Positions 44,050-53,719 are shown, counted from the first letter of the stretch. The stretch is 64,000 bases of DNA from Mesorhizobium sophorae (GCF_002270415.1 NZ_NNRI01000022.1:186001-250000); one strand, 5' to 3'. Program-made: numbers and translations. Notes: generated by a model not told the origin, from the letters alone.

Positions 44050-44610
44050 CTAAGCTCCGCCTGCCTGACCGGCCATCGCCAGCAGAGCCAACACCGAGCG
44101 CCAGTTGCGAGCGGTGCCCGGCACTTTCAGCGTACGCGGGATCAGGCCGGCAAAGACCGATTTGCCGAGCCCGTCCGGCGCGTGCAAATAGAGCACGTCG
44201 CCCTTGATCAAGAACCGTTCGGGACCGGTGCACTTTTCGGCCAGCCGCGCCACCTCATCGCCGGTCGGCTCGCGCTCCAGCACATAGGCGTGGAGCTTCG
44301 TGTGGTCCGCGGCCACTTCCGGATAGGGATTTTCGGTCACCAGCCGCTCGAACCAGCCGAGATCGCGCACCATGATGCGCGAATGGAATCCCCATTTCTT
44401 CTCGAAGGCTGCTTCGATCTGTTTCGTCAGCGTCGCCGCGTCACCCGCCTTTGCCCGAAACACGGCATTGCCGCTCTGGACATAGGTGGCGACATCGGAA
44501 AATCCGAGGTCCTGGAAGAACGACCGCAGCTCCGCCATCTTGACGATGCGGTTGCCGCCGACATTGATGCCGGAAAACAGCGCAACGAAGCTTTTTCCCT
44601 GACCAGTCAT
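44050..44610 (-). CDS. DUF1697 protein
   Basis: This 186-residue protein matches DUF1697, with FVALFSGINVGGNRIVKMAEL, VATYVQSGNAVFRA and KVPGTARNWRSVLALLAMA. The family is common but uncharacterised. The ATG at 44610 fits the family start; a GTG at 44625, one base after the ilvA stop, is an alternative. It is probably co-transcribed with ilvA. Confidence 0.88.
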   Translation of the reverse strand: MTGQGKSFVALFSGINVGGNRIVKMAELRSFFQDLGFSDVATYVQSGNAVFRAKAGDAATLTKQIEAAFEKKWGFHSRIMVRDLGWFERLVTENPYPEVAADHTKLHAYVLEREPTGDEVARLAEKCTGPERFLIKGDVLYLHAPDGLGKSVFAGLIPRTLKVPGTARNWRSVLALLAMAGQAGGA

Positions 44611-44625
44611 CTGATCATCGATCAC

Positions 44626-45882
44626 TCATATGATGAACCCGGCCAGCGTCTCGTTGTCGGTGATATCCTGGTACTGGACGCCTTCGGCCTCAAAATTGGC
44701 CTTGAGCAGGTCGAAATTGCGGCGATCCTTGGTTTCGATGCCGATCAGCACCGAACCGAAATTGCGGGCCGATTTCTTCAGATATTCGAAGCGGGCGATG
44801 TCGTCGTCGGGCCCAAGCATTTCAAGGAAATCGCGCAAGGCGCCCGGCCGCTGCGGAAAGCGGATGATGAAGTATTTCTTCAGGCCCTCGAAGCGCAGCG
44901 CCCGCTCCTTGACGTCGGGCAGACGCTCGAAATCGAAATTGCCGCCCGAAACCACGGCGACGATCGTCTTGCCCCTGATCTCCTTCCTGGAAAAATCCTT
45001 CAGCGCGTCGATCGCCAGCGCGCCGGCCGGCTCCAGCACGACGCCTTCGACATTGAGCATCTCGATCATGGTCGCGCATAGCCGGTTCTCCGGGATCAGC
45101 CGCACCATGTCGGCCGGGAAATCCTTGAGATGCCGCAACGGCTCGCGGCCAATCTCGGCGACCGCCGCGCCATCGACGAAATTGTCGACCTTGGCGAGCT
45201 TCAGGCGCTTTCCGGCAATGAGGCTCTCCCGCAGGCTAGGCGCACCGGCCGGCTCACAGAAGACGAAGCGGGCTTCGCGGCCCTGATCGGCGAAATAATG
45301 GGTGACGCCGGCGGCGAGCCCGCCACCGCCGACCGGCAGCATGATGATGTCAGGCATACGGGCGCCCGGCATCTGGTCTGATATCTCATAGGCGACAGTC
45401 GCCTGGCCCTCGATGATGTCCTTGTGGTCGAAGGGCGGCACCATGTGGGCGCCGGAACTTTCGGTGAATTCGAAGGCGGCGCGGTAGCAATCGTCGAAAA
45501 AGTCGCCGACCAGCCTGATCTCGACGAAATCGCCGCCGAACAGCCTGGTCTTGTCGATCTTCTGCTGCGGCGTCGTCACCGGCATGAACACGACGCCTTT
45601 CTTGCCGAAGTGGCGGCAGACGAAAGCGAAGCCCTGCGCATGGTTGCCGGCGGACGCGCAGACGAACAGTTCAGCCTCGTTGCCGGCCGCAAGCGTCTTG
45701 CGGAAGAAATTGAAGGCGCCACGGATCTTGTAGGAACGCACCGGCGACAGGTCCTCACGCTTCAGCAGCACCCGAGCCCCGGTCTTTTTCGACAGGTAGT
45801 CGTTCTCCTGCAGCGGCGTTTCCGGAAAGATCTGGCGGATCGCGGCGGCAGCGGTGGCGACACGGGAAGAGAAACTGTTCAT
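44626..45882 (-). CDS. ilvA: Threonine ammonia-lyase (threonine dehydratase)
   Basis: IlvA deaminates threonine to 2-oxobutanoate, the entry to isoleucine synthesis. The protein is 418 residues from the ATG at 45882, chosen for AAGGTGG upstream. The PLP lysine lies in SYKIRGAFNF, and GGGGLAAG binds the phosphate. A single C-terminal ACT-like domain (KKYFIIRFPQRPGALRDFL) marks the short form, as in Bacillus and Corynebacterium, likely regulated by isoleucine. Confidence 0.93.
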   Translation of the reverse strand: MNSFSSRVATAAAAIRQIFPETPLQENDYLSKKTGARVLLKREDLSPVRSYKIRGAFNFFRKTLAAGNEAELFVCASAGNHAQGFAFVCRHFGKKGVVFMPVTTPQQKIDKTRLFGGDFVEIRLVGDFFDDCYRAAFEFTESSGAHMVPPFDHKDIIEGQATVAYEISDQMPGARMPDIIMLPVGGGGLAAGVTHYFADQGREARFVFCEPAGAPSLRESLIAGKRLKLAKVDNFVDGAAVAEIGREPLRHLKDFPADMVRLIPENRLCATMIEMLNVEGVVLEPAGALAIDALKDFSRKEIRGKTIVAVVSGGNFDFERLPDVKERALRFEGLKKYFIIRFPQRPGALRDFLEMLGPDDDIARFEYLKKSARNFGSVLIGIETKDRRNFDLLKANFEAEGVQYQDITDNETLAGFII

Positions 45883-46085
45883 CGGAAAACCACCTTGCAC
45901 CGCCTGTTATCCGCAGACCTCTATCATCGATCGGGCCGCGCTCCGGCTGTTGTTGCACGCGCTACCGTCGTGCGGCCGATCCCGCCTATTGCATATCCGG
46001 GGCCCCGACGCCATTGTCCTGCCAGTCTTGCCCCTCTGCAACGGGCATTCGCAGAATCCTTGCAAGCACTTGGAGGCGTTTGTTC

Positions 46086-47489
46086 ATGCCTGTCGCATCG
46101 GTCGGCCTGAAATCCATGTCGCTGCCGGAATTCGGCGAGCCGACGGTGATGCCGCTGGTTGCGCGCGCCACCCACGAAGCCCGCATCGCGGCGTTGACGG
46201 CACTGGGCGCCAAGGCCGGCCTTGATGCCTTCGCCATCTATGGCGACCGCGAACACGCGGCCAATGTCGCCTATCTCTCGGGCTATGATCCGCGCTTCGA
46301 GGAAACGCTGCTGGTCATCGTTCCCGGCAAGCAGCCAAGGCTTCTCGTCGGCAATGAAGGCTGGGGCTATGCGGAACTCTGCGATGGGCCATACGAACGT
46401 GTCCTCTACCAGACGTTCTCGCTGCCGGCGCAGCCGCGCGATCGCTCGGACGCGCTGCCCGACATCCTCGCCGGTAGCGGCCTGAAGCCCGGCCAGCGCA
46501 TCGGCGCCATCGGCTGGAAGCCGTTCGGCGCGGGTGACGCTGGCTTTGGCGAGACGGCGCTCGACCTGCCCTCCTTCATCGCCGATACGTTGCGTGCGCT
46601 GGTTGGCGACAAGGGCGCGGTCGTGAACGCGGCCAACCTGCTGATGAACCCCGCCGACGGGCTGCGCGCCATCAACGAGGCCGACCAACTGGCTGCCTTC
46701 GAATTCGCCGCGACCTTCACGTCGCAGGGGTTGCGCAATGTCCTGCAAGGCATCGAACCCGGCATGACCGAATTGCAGGCGGCCCGCTTGATGGGCATGA
46801 ACGGCTTGCCGCATGGCTGTCATCCGATGCTGTCGGCGGGCAAGCGCGCCGCCTACGGCCTGCCTAGCCCGCGCCTCGACATCATCAGGCGTGGCGACCC
46901 GATCACCATGGCCTATGGCATCCAGGGTGCGCTCAATGCACGCGCCGGTTTCCTCGCCGAGAAGGCGTCCGAACTTCCGCATGCCATCCGCGACTATGTC
47001 GAAAGACTGGTCGCGCCCTATTTTGCCGCTGTCGTCGACTGGTACGAAGCGATCGGCATCGGCACCACGGGAGGCACGCTGTGGAAAGCGGTGCATGGCC
47101 GCATAGGCGATCCCTTCTTTGGTGTTTCACTCAATCCTGGCCATCTCGTCCATATCGACGAATGGATGCATTCGCCGGTGTTTTCCGGCTCCGACATCAG
47201 ACTGCGATCGGGCATGGCGCTGCAGGTCGACGTCATCCCGGCGACCGGCAGCGCCTATTTCACCACCAATATCGAGGACGGCATCGCGCTCGCCGACGAG
47301 CCTTTGCGCGAGGAGATCGCGGCGCGCTATCCCGAGGCCTGGAGCCGCATCGAGGCGCGACGTGGCTTCATGGCGGATGTACTCGGCATCCGCCTCAAGC
47401 CGGAGGTGTTGCCCTTCTCCAACATTCCGGCGTTTCTGCCGCCGTTTTGGCTTTCGCGCAACAGTGCGATGACTGTGACCGGGCGCTGA
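46086..47489 (+). CDS. M24-type (Xaa-Pro peptidase/creatinase-like) protein
   Basis: This 467-residue protein has a creatinase-like N-terminal domain (AFAIYGDREHAANVAYLSGYD) and a pita-bread M24 domain. The His segments NPGHLVHIDEW and SGMALQVDVIP are recognisable. However, the usual pair of metal-binding aspartates (a D about 11 residues before another D) is not seen in the segment RRGDPITMAYGIQGALNAR. It may be a non-metal creatinase-like enzyme or inactive. GGAGG precedes the ATG at 46086. Confidence 0.8.
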   Translation: MPVASVGLKSMSLPEFGEPTVMPLVARATHEARIAALTALGAKAGLDAFAIYGDREHAANVAYLSGYDPRFEETLLVIVPGKQPRLLVGNEGWGYAELCDGPYERVLYQTFSLPAQPRDRSDALPDILAGSGLKPGQRIGAIGWKPFGAGDAGFGETALDLPSFIADTLRALVGDKGAVVNAANLLMNPADGLRAINEADQLAAFEFAATFTSQGLRNVLQGIEPGMTELQAARLMGMNGLPHGCHPMLSAGKRAAYGLPSPRLDIIRRGDPITMAYGIQGALNARAGFLAEKASELPHAIRDYVERLVAPYFAAVVDWYEAIGIGTTGGTLWKAVHGRIGDPFFGVSLNPGHLVHIDEWMHSPVFSGSDIRLRSGMALQVDVIPATGSAYFTTNIEDGIALADEPLREEIAARYPEAWSRIEARRGFMADVLGIRLKPEVLPFSNIPAFLPPFWLSRNSAMTVTGR

Positions 47490-47575
47490 CCACATTTCGG
47501 CTGGACGCGACTTAGTTCTGCCGCACTCTGGCTGTCGGGGGTGGCAGGCCTTTTGGCCGGAGTTGGAATTTCTGA

Positions 47576-48649
47576 GTGCCTTTGAAGAATATCTTTGCCA
47601 TTGTCCTTGCCTTGCTCGTCGCCGGCTGCGCCGGTACGCAAACACAGGAACTGCTTGGTAGCGCGATCGTCGCGACGCCGGTGACGGAGATCGCCGGCAA
47701 CCACAGCATCTTCATCGCGACGACGCGCAAGAAATCCGACGATCCCAACAAGGTTTTCGACGGTGAGCGCTCGGCCACGCTGAATTACGCCCGCGTCACC
47801 GTCACAGTGCCAGGCTCCCACCAGACCGGCCAGATCGAGCGCCGGTCGCGCGGCAAATCCGACGACCCGGCGAAATATTTCATGGCGTCCGAAGTCGTCG
47901 GCTACGACGCACAGCCGAAGTTCTCCAGCGCGCTCAACGCTGACATCGCGGCGCGGGGCGGCCGCGTCATGGTCTTCGTTCATGGCTACAACACCGGTTT
48001 CGATGATGCCGTCTACCGCTTGACGCAGATCGTCCACGATTCCGGCTATCCGGGCACGCCGGTGCTGTTTTCCTGGGCCTCCGGCGCCAAGACCACCGAC
48101 TATGTCTATGACAAGGAAAGCGCCAGCGCGGCCCGCGACCAGCTCGAAGTGACCTTGAGGATGCTGGAGCAGTCCGGAGCGCGGCGCATCGACATCGTCG
48201 CCCATTCGATGGGAACCTGGGTGACGATGGAAACGCTGCGCCAGATGGCCATCAGCGGCGACCGCGATCTCGGCGGCAAGCTGGGTGACGTGGTGCTGGC
48301 CTCGCCCGACATCGATGTCGATGTGTTCAAGAGCCAGATGAGGCGCTACGGCAAGCCTGACAAACCATTCATTCTGCTGTTGTCCGACGACGATCGGGCA
48401 CTGAGGCTTTCCGGCCTGATTGCCGGCTCGCGGCCACGCGTCGGCGACTACAAGGATGCCGCCGATCTTGCCTCCTACGGCGTGACCGTGGTCGATCTTT
48501 CGAAGGTCAAGGGAAGCGATAGCTTCAACCACACCAAATTCGCCGACAATCCCGAACTGGTGAAGATGATCGGCCAGCGGCTGCGCGACGATGACGGTTT
48601 TGCCAGCGATCGCGACGTGACCGATCGCATCGGCCTGCTCGGGCAATAG
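47576..48649 (+). CDS. DUF900-type alpha/beta hydrolase lipoprotein (copy 1)
   Basis: This 357-residue protein has a lipobox LVAGC near residue 18, so it is probably lipid-anchored in the envelope. The hydrolase core shows FVHGYNTGFDDAVYRL, FSWASG and the nucleophile AHSMGTW, followed by ASPDIDVDVF. The start is GTG at 47576; a TTG two codons later is possible. A close paralogue follows. Substrate is unknown. Confidence 0.87.
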   Translation: MPLKNIFAIVLALLVAGCAGTQTQELLGSAIVATPVTEIAGNHSIFIATTRKKSDDPNKVFDGERSATLNYARVTVTVPGSHQTGQIERRSRGKSDDPAKYFMASEVVGYDAQPKFSSALNADIAARGGRVMVFVHGYNTGFDDAVYRLTQIVHDSGYPGTPVLFSWASGAKTTDYVYDKESASAARDQLEVTLRMLEQSGARRIDIVAHSMGTWVTMETLRQMAISGDRDLGGKLGDVVLASPDIDVDVFKSQMRRYGKPDKPFILLLSDDDRALRLSGLIAGSRPRVGDYKDAADLASYGVTVVDLSKVKGSDSFNHTKFADNPELVKMIGQRLRDDDGFASDRDVTDRIGLLGQ

Positions 48650-48790
48650 ACGAAATCCCACGATTTTGCCGTGCCTGTTCAGCATTGCAGACGTCTAGGC
48701 TCACTTTGAACTGGACCGCGCCGCGCTCTGGCTTTATCGGAATATCCAGCGACGTCATGCGCTTGACGTCCCCCTTTGCGGAGCCGGCGT

Positions 48791-49954
48791 GTGACCGTGC
48801 GTTCGAAGAGCTACCTTGTCGTCGCATTCGCGCTCGCTGTCGCCGGCTGCGCCGGCCAGAAAACCCATGATCTGCTGAACAAGACGACGATCACGGTGCC
48901 CGCTTCCGACATCGCTGCGACGCATGAGATCTTCGTTGCCACCACCCGGCAGAGGGCAACAAAGAACCCGCGACAGGTCTACGACGGCGACCGTTCGCTG
49001 ACCACCAGCTTTGCCCGGGTCGACGTGACCGTTCCCAAAAGCCATCAGCTCGGCGCCATCGAGCGGGTCAAGGGATCCGCAAACAGCAATCCGGCCAAGG
49101 ATTTCACCGCCAAGGACGTGACCTTCTATGAAGGCGCGCCGCAATTCGCCAAGGCGGTCGGCGCCGACATCGCCATGAGCGGCGGACGTGCGCTGGTTTT
49201 CGTGCACGGCTTCAACAACGGTTTCGACGACGGCATCTATCGGCTGACGCAGATTGCCCACGACACGAAATATCCCGGCACTCCGGTGCTGTTTTCCTGG
49301 GCGTCAAGCGGCAAGACGACCGGTTATATTTACGACAAGGAAAGCGCCAACGCGGCGCGCGACGACCTCGAGGCGACGCTCAGGATGCTGGCCAAGACGC
49401 GGGTCAAGAGCATCGACATCATCGCTCACTCGATGGGAACCTGGGTGACGATGGAAGCGCTGCGGCAGCTCGCCATCACCGGCGATCGCGATCTCGGCGG
49501 CAAGCTCGGCTATGTCGTCCTGGCCTCGCCGGACATCGATGTCGATGTGTTCAAGAAGCAGATGATCCGCTACGGCAAGCCAGACAAGCCGTTCGCCATC
49601 CTGCTTTCGGGCGACGACCGCGCGCTCAAGCTGTCTTCCCTGATCTCTGGCGACAAGCCGCGCGTTGGCGATTACGGCAATGCCGCCGACCTTGCCAGCT
49701 ATGGCGTGGTCGTGGTGGACCTGACCAAGACCAAGAGCGGCGACCGTTTGAACCATGCCAAATTCGCCGACAACCCGATCCTGGTGCAACTGCTCGGCGA
49801 CCGGCTGCGCACACCGGCCGCTCTACGAGCGGACGAGCCCGACGCGGTGCGGTTCGATGACATCGGCCAAGGTATAGGCAAGGCCGTCGGCTCGGTCGCC
49901 GAGGTCGTGATCACCACGCCGTTCAAGGTGCTGACCGTCGGCGCTGGCGGGTGA
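48791..49954 (+). CDS. DUF900-type alpha/beta hydrolase lipoprotein (copy 2)
   Basis: This 387-residue protein repeats the layout of its neighbour: lipobox VAGC, FVHGFNNGFDDGIYRL, FSWASSGKTTGYIYDKES, AHSMGTWVTMEALRQ and ASPDIDVDVFKKQM. It has an extra C-terminal tail of about 40 residues. The GTG at 48791 has GGAG seven bases upstream, better than a TTG at 48776. The pair arose by tandem duplication and has diverged clearly, so it is old. Confidence 0.87.
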   Translation: MTVRSKSYLVVAFALAVAGCAGQKTHDLLNKTTITVPASDIAATHEIFVATTRQRATKNPRQVYDGDRSLTTSFARVDVTVPKSHQLGAIERVKGSANSNPAKDFTAKDVTFYEGAPQFAKAVGADIAMSGGRALVFVHGFNNGFDDGIYRLTQIAHDTKYPGTPVLFSWASSGKTTGYIYDKESANAARDDLEATLRMLAKTRVKSIDIIAHSMGTWVTMEALRQLAITGDRDLGGKLGYVVLASPDIDVDVFKKQMIRYGKPDKPFAILLSGDDRALKLSSLISGDKPRVGDYGNAADLASYGVVVVDLTKTKSGDRLNHAKFADNPILVQLLGDRLRTPAALRADEPDAVRFDDIGQGIGKAVGSVAEVVITTPFKVLTVGAGG

Positions 49955-49978
49955 TCAGCCGAGCGCCAACGGCTGATC

Positions 49979-51796
49979 TCAGACGAAAAGATCGACCTTC
50001 TGGAACGTCGTCACATCGATCAGCCCGACGTCGGAAATCCTCAGTTCCGGAATGACGACCAGTGCCAGCAGCGAGTGCTGCATATAGGCGTTGTTCAACG
50101 AACAGCCCATCTTGCGCATCGCTTCGGTCAGCTTCTCGGCCTTGGCGGCGACGATTTCCGCCCGCTCGTCCGACATCAGCCCCGCGATCGGCATTTCGAC
50201 CAGCGCCAGTTCCTTGCCCTTGGAGAACAGCACGACGCCGCCGCCGACCTCGCCCAGTCGATTCACGGCCAGCGCCATGTCCTGCTTGTTGGTGCCGACG
50301 ACGATGATGTGGTGCGAATCGTGCGCCACGCTGGAGGCCATGGCGCAATCGCCCATGTAGCCGAAGCCGGAGACGAAGGCGTTGGTGACGCCGCCTGTGC
50401 CCTTGTGGCGCTCGACCAGCGCGATCTGGCAGATATCGTTGCGGCGATCCATGGCGACCAGCCCGTCCTCGACCGGCAGATCGGCCTCCAATGCTCTCGT
50501 CGGCGCCTGGTTCTCGATGACGCCGATGACGCGCACGCGCACCTCGTTGGCGCCCTTGGGAGCCGCGATGTCGAAGTCGCCGGCCTTGAGTTTCTTGCCG
50601 AGCTTGACGGTGTTCTTGGCCGTCTTCGGGTAGTCATAGGCTGGAATGTCGATTTCGAGCTTGCCGCCCTTGGCCAGCCTGACGCCACGCGCATAGACCT
50701 CATCGATGGTCATCGCCGAGAGATCCGAGACGATCAGCAGGTCGCCCAGCCGGCCCGGCGCGATCGAGCCGATCTCGCGTTCGAGCTTGAAATGCTGGGC
50801 GGTGTTGAGCGTCGCCATCTGGATTGCCGTTACAGGCTTCAACCCTTGTTGGATGGCGTGCCGCACCACCCGGTCCATATGGCCTTCATGGACCAGCGTG
50901 CCGGAGTGGCTGTCGTCCGTGCACAGGATGAAGTTGCGCGGATCGATACCGCTCTCCGTCACCGCCTTGATCTGCGTGGCGACGTCATACCAGGCCGAGC
51001 CCAGCCGCAGCATCGCCTTCATGCCCTGGCGCACGCGCGCAATGGCATCCTCGGCCCGCGTGCCCTCGTGGTCGTCTTCCGGCCCGCCGGCGACGTAGCC
51101 GTGGAACGGCAGGCCGAGATCGCGCGAGGCATAGTGTCCGCCAACCGTTTTCCCCGCTTTCACGGTCGCCGCGATCTCGCCAGACATGACCGGGTCGTTG
51201 GCGGCGACGCCGGGGAAATTCATCACTTCGCCCAGCCCGATGATGTTTTCCCAAGTCATCGCTTCGGCGACATCAGCGACCGTCAGCTCGGCGCCGGCAT
51301 GTTCCAGCCCTGGTGCCGAAGGCACGCAGGACGGCATCTGCACATGCACATTGACCGGCATCGCGACGGCTTCGTCATGCATCAGCCGCACGCCGGGCAG
51401 GCCCAGCACATTGGCTATCTCGTGCGGATCGATGAACATCGAGGTGGTGCCGTGCGGAATGACGGCGCGGCAGAACTCGGTGACCGTCACCATGCCGCTC
51501 TCGACATGCATATGCGCGTCGCAAAGGCCGGGAACCAGATAGCGCCCGCCGGCGTCGACCACCTTTGTGCCCTGACCGATGGCATGGCTGGCGTTCGGCC
51601 CGCAATAGGCGAAGCGTCCGCCGGCAATGGCGATGTCGGTCCCGGCGATGATCTCGCCCGAATGGACGTTCACCCAGCGGCCGTTGCGGATGACGAGATC
51701 GGCGGGTTTGCGGCCCATGGCGACATCGACCAGCTGCGTCGCCATCTCGGTCCAGGGTTTGGGTTTCGTCGCATGCGCCGATGGCTTCTTGGCCAT
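49979..51796 (-). CDS. ade: Adenine deaminase
   Basis: This amidohydrolase converts adenine to hypoxanthine in purine salvage. The protein is 605 residues, normal for the family. Metal ligands lie in DAHMHVESGM, DPHEIANVLG, GLGEVMNFPG and CTDDSHSG. The C-terminal domain holds HDSHHIIVVGTN. AGGAG precedes the ATG at 51796; a longer frame to 51877 is not supported. It converges on the second lipoprotein hydrolase gene. Confidence 0.93.
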   Translation of the reverse strand: MAKKPSAHATKPKPWTEMATQLVDVAMGRKPADLVIRNGRWVNVHSGEIIAGTDIAIAGGRFAYCGPNASHAIGQGTKVVDAGGRYLVPGLCDAHMHVESGMVTVTEFCRAVIPHGTTSMFIDPHEIANVLGLPGVRLMHDEAVAMPVNVHVQMPSCVPSAPGLEHAGAELTVADVAEAMTWENIIGLGEVMNFPGVAANDPVMSGEIAATVKAGKTVGGHYASRDLGLPFHGYVAGGPEDDHEGTRAEDAIARVRQGMKAMLRLGSAWYDVATQIKAVTESGIDPRNFILCTDDSHSGTLVHEGHMDRVVRHAIQQGLKPVTAIQMATLNTAQHFKLEREIGSIAPGRLGDLLIVSDLSAMTIDEVYARGVRLAKGGKLEIDIPAYDYPKTAKNTVKLGKKLKAGDFDIAAPKGANEVRVRVIGVIENQAPTRALEADLPVEDGLVAMDRRNDICQIALVERHKGTGGVTNAFVSGFGYMGDCAMASSVAHDSHHIIVVGTNKQDMALAVNRLGEVGGGVVLFSKGKELALVEMPIAGLMSDERAEIVAAKAEKLTEAMRKMGCSLNNAYMQHSLLALVVIPELRISDVGLIDVTTFQKVDLFV

Positions 51797-51901
51797 GAAA
51801 GACTCCTGTTTGCCCGACTGTGCCAAGCCAGTGTGGTTTTGACCAGCATCAAACTGGGACCTGTCGCGCCATGACAAAGGCTGTCCGGCCTTTCACGAAG
51901 G

Positions 51902-52279
51902 CTACCGCGCGCTGACGTCGACAGTGACTTTCGACTTTCCGGCCGAAATTTGTTCGGCGAGACGCCTGAGTTCGCCCTTGGCGAACCTGCCGCTGATCAT
52001 GACCTCGCCGCCGAGGATGGGTTCGACCAGCCGCGGCGACATCACGACGTTGCCGTCGACGCTGAGATCAATCGTCTTCCCGACATTCGCCTTGGTGAAG
52101 GCGGCGAATGCCCGCCCACTGTCCGGCGTCATCTTGAGGTTGAGCGCCATTTGTCCTGGCTCCGGATCGGGTACCACCACGACCTCGGCGATGGTTAGCG
52201 TCAATGGCTCGGCCATGGCGAGACCGCAGGCGAACAGTCCGACGGCTGTTGCAGCGATCGGGCCAAACAGGACGCGCAT
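51902..52279 (-). CDS. Secreted protein with a SecD P1-like domain
   Basis: This 125-residue protein has a signal peptide (AATAVGLFACGLAMA). The rest resembles the SecD/SecF periplasmic P1 subdomain: KMTPDSGRAFAAFTKANVGK, VDGNVVMSPRLVEPILGGE and ISGRFAKGELRRLAEQIS. In SecD this lies between membrane helices and grips emerging proteins; here it stands alone. Function is unknown. GGAG lies 10 bases before the ATG at 52279. Confidence 0.72.
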   Translation of the reverse strand: MRVLFGPIAATAVGLFACGLAMAEPLTLTIAEVVVVPDPEPGQMALNLKMTPDSGRAFAAFTKANVGKTIDLSVDGNVVMSPRLVEPILGGEVMISGRFAKGELRRLAEQISAGKSKVTVDVSAR

Positions 52280-52464
52280 CGGGAATTTTCTCCACAAACC
52301 GCCGATCTTGCACGGCGACGCTGCCGCGGCAATGCCGCTTGTCTCCGGCCTGGCGGCACCGGGCTTGCGGGCGGCATCGGCCAGAATAGGATTCCGTTTT
52401 GTCGTAAATCGGGTTACCCTTCCTGCAAGGGCCTTTCTGAATTCGTCATTTCGGGGAGTTCGAT

Positions 52465-53130
52465 GTGCATCGCCTGATGGTCGCAACTGCCGGTTTTCTC
52501 GCTGCCCTGGCCGTGCCAGCTTCCGCAGCCGACCCCACCGTCGACATCCCGATGACCGCGCCCGGCTTCGACTGGACCGGCTACTACGCCGGCCTGCAGG
52601 CCGGCTATGGCTGGGGCCAGTCCGATATCACGGGGACGGGGGGCGAGCCATTTTCCGTCTCGCCCGACATCGACGGCGGTTTTGTCGGCGGCCATATCGC
52701 CGGCCTGTGGCAGTTTGACCAGGCAGTGATCGGCGCCGAGGCCGACCTCAACTACTCCTCGGTCGACGGCACGACCGAGGCGGAGCCGGGAAACACTTTC
52801 GGCACCGACGTCAAATGGTTCGGATCAATCAACGCCAAGGCCGGCTACGCAATGGACCGGCTGCTGGTCTACGGCATCGGCGGCATCGCCTTTGCCGGCA
52901 TCGAAACGTCGCAAGCGACAGGCACGGCGTTCGACAGTTCACGCACGAGTGTCGGCTGGGCAGTGGGTGCCGGCGTCGACTACGCGCTGACCGACAAGTT
53001 CGTCGTCGGCGCCCAGTATCGCTACTATGATTTCGGCTCGGAGCATTTTGACGCGTCCGGCGATTTCACCGACCGCGACCAGGATGTGAAGTTGAACACG
53101 GTCGGCATAAATTTGAGCTACAAGTTCTGA
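52465..53130 (+). CDS. Outer-membrane beta-barrel protein (Omp25/RopB-like)
   Basis: This 221-residue protein has a signal peptide (AALAVPASA) and a barrel of alternating strands ending in a terminal Phe (NLSYKF), the signal for outer-membrane insertion. WTGYYAGLQAGYGWGQSD and VGGHIAGLWQFDQ are typical of the Omp25/Omp31 and RopB group in rhizobia and Brucella. The start is GTG at 52465, six bases after GGGGAG. Confidence 0.9.
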   Translation: MHRLMVATAGFLAALAVPASAADPTVDIPMTAPGFDWTGYYAGLQAGYGWGQSDITGTGGEPFSVSPDIDGGFVGGHIAGLWQFDQAVIGAEADLNYSSVDGTTEAEPGNTFGTDVKWFGSINAKAGYAMDRLLVYGIGGIAFAGIETSQATGTAFDSSRTSVGWAVGAGVDYALTDKFVVGAQYRYYDFGSEHFDASGDFTDRDQDVKLNTVGINLSYKF

Positions 53131-53417
53131 GCCTCGCCAGCGGCCTGGCGCGACCCGGCCAAGGCCGTGGCTCAAGGAGTTCTTTTGGTGGAAGGGGCGG
53201 CCGACGCCCCCAGTTGGGCGGGGTGATGGGTTGGGCTGAGAAGCGCCGGCCTGGGCGGGTTTGATCCGCCGAGTAGTATCATACCAGTACCTCCGGCGCG
53301 CATAATTCCGTGATCGCACCAGTACGATCAAACCGCCCGGTCTGGCTTCCGTATTCAGACTTGACCAGGAACACGACTTGACGGCCCGCATCCTGACATC
53401 TGAAAGAAGGCTGGCCT
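53131..53417. other. Gap upstream of the tRNA fragment, no gene seen
   Basis: No open frame with believable composition was found. GATCAAACCGCCCGG-type and GGCGGGTTTGATCCGCC segments form inverted repeats about 60 bases apart. TTGACC and TTGACGG hexamers at about 53360-53385 could be promoter elements left from the broken tRNA gene. Confidence 0.4.
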
Positions 53418-53455
53418 GCGGATGTGGTGGAATTGGTAGAGGCAAGGGATCTTAG
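53418..53455 (+). pseudogene. 5' half of a tRNA-Leu gene
   Basis: The sequence starts GCGGATGTGGTGGAATTGG and continues through a leucine-type D arm (TAGAGGCAAGGGA) into the anticodon stem, then loses tRNA character inside the anticodon loop. Its acceptor strand GCGGATG pairs with CGTCCGC of the 3' halves at 55777 and 56313 (one G-U pair). This is evidence that they once formed one gene. Confidence 0.8.
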
Positions 53456-53597
53456 ATGCGAGCCAGCCCATCCAGACGTGTCCTTCACAGTCTTGGCCAG
53501 CCTTGTTTTCCGGGCTTTGCAGGCGCGACCTGAGCCCGACATATCTATCAATCCCTACCCTTCCCTGCTCTTCCGGTGCCAATTGCGGTGCCAAATC

Positions 53598-53627
53598 AAA
53601 AGCCCGCCACCTTGAGGCGGGCCGTTG
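53598..53627. terminator. GC-rich hairpin, possible terminator
   Basis: AGCCCGCC and GGCGGGC(C) pair around a CTTGA-type loop, close after the tRNA 5' half. No T-run follows on the plus strand; on the minus strand TTTGATTTGG follows. Confidence 0.45.
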
Positions 53628-53636
53628 GCGGCGCGG

Positions 53637-53719
53637 TGTACCTCATCCGGCTGTACCTCATAGAGCCATCTTGCATTTCGCGTTCTTCCCTGCACTCCAT
53701 CGGGAGCGGCCCGCTTCAG
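53637..53719 (+). repeat. 83-bp direct repeat (copy 1)
   Basis: The segment begins TGTACCTCATCCGGCTGTAC and ends near CCCGCTTCAG. A closely similar copy lies at 56678-56761. Each copy contains an internal duplication of TGTACCTCAT. The two lie about 3 kb apart, each downstream of a tRNA-Leu fragment. Confidence 0.85.

Noticed and set aside
50075..51874. 599-codon plus-strand frame
   Set aside because: It is antisense to adenine deaminase, which has full family motifs.
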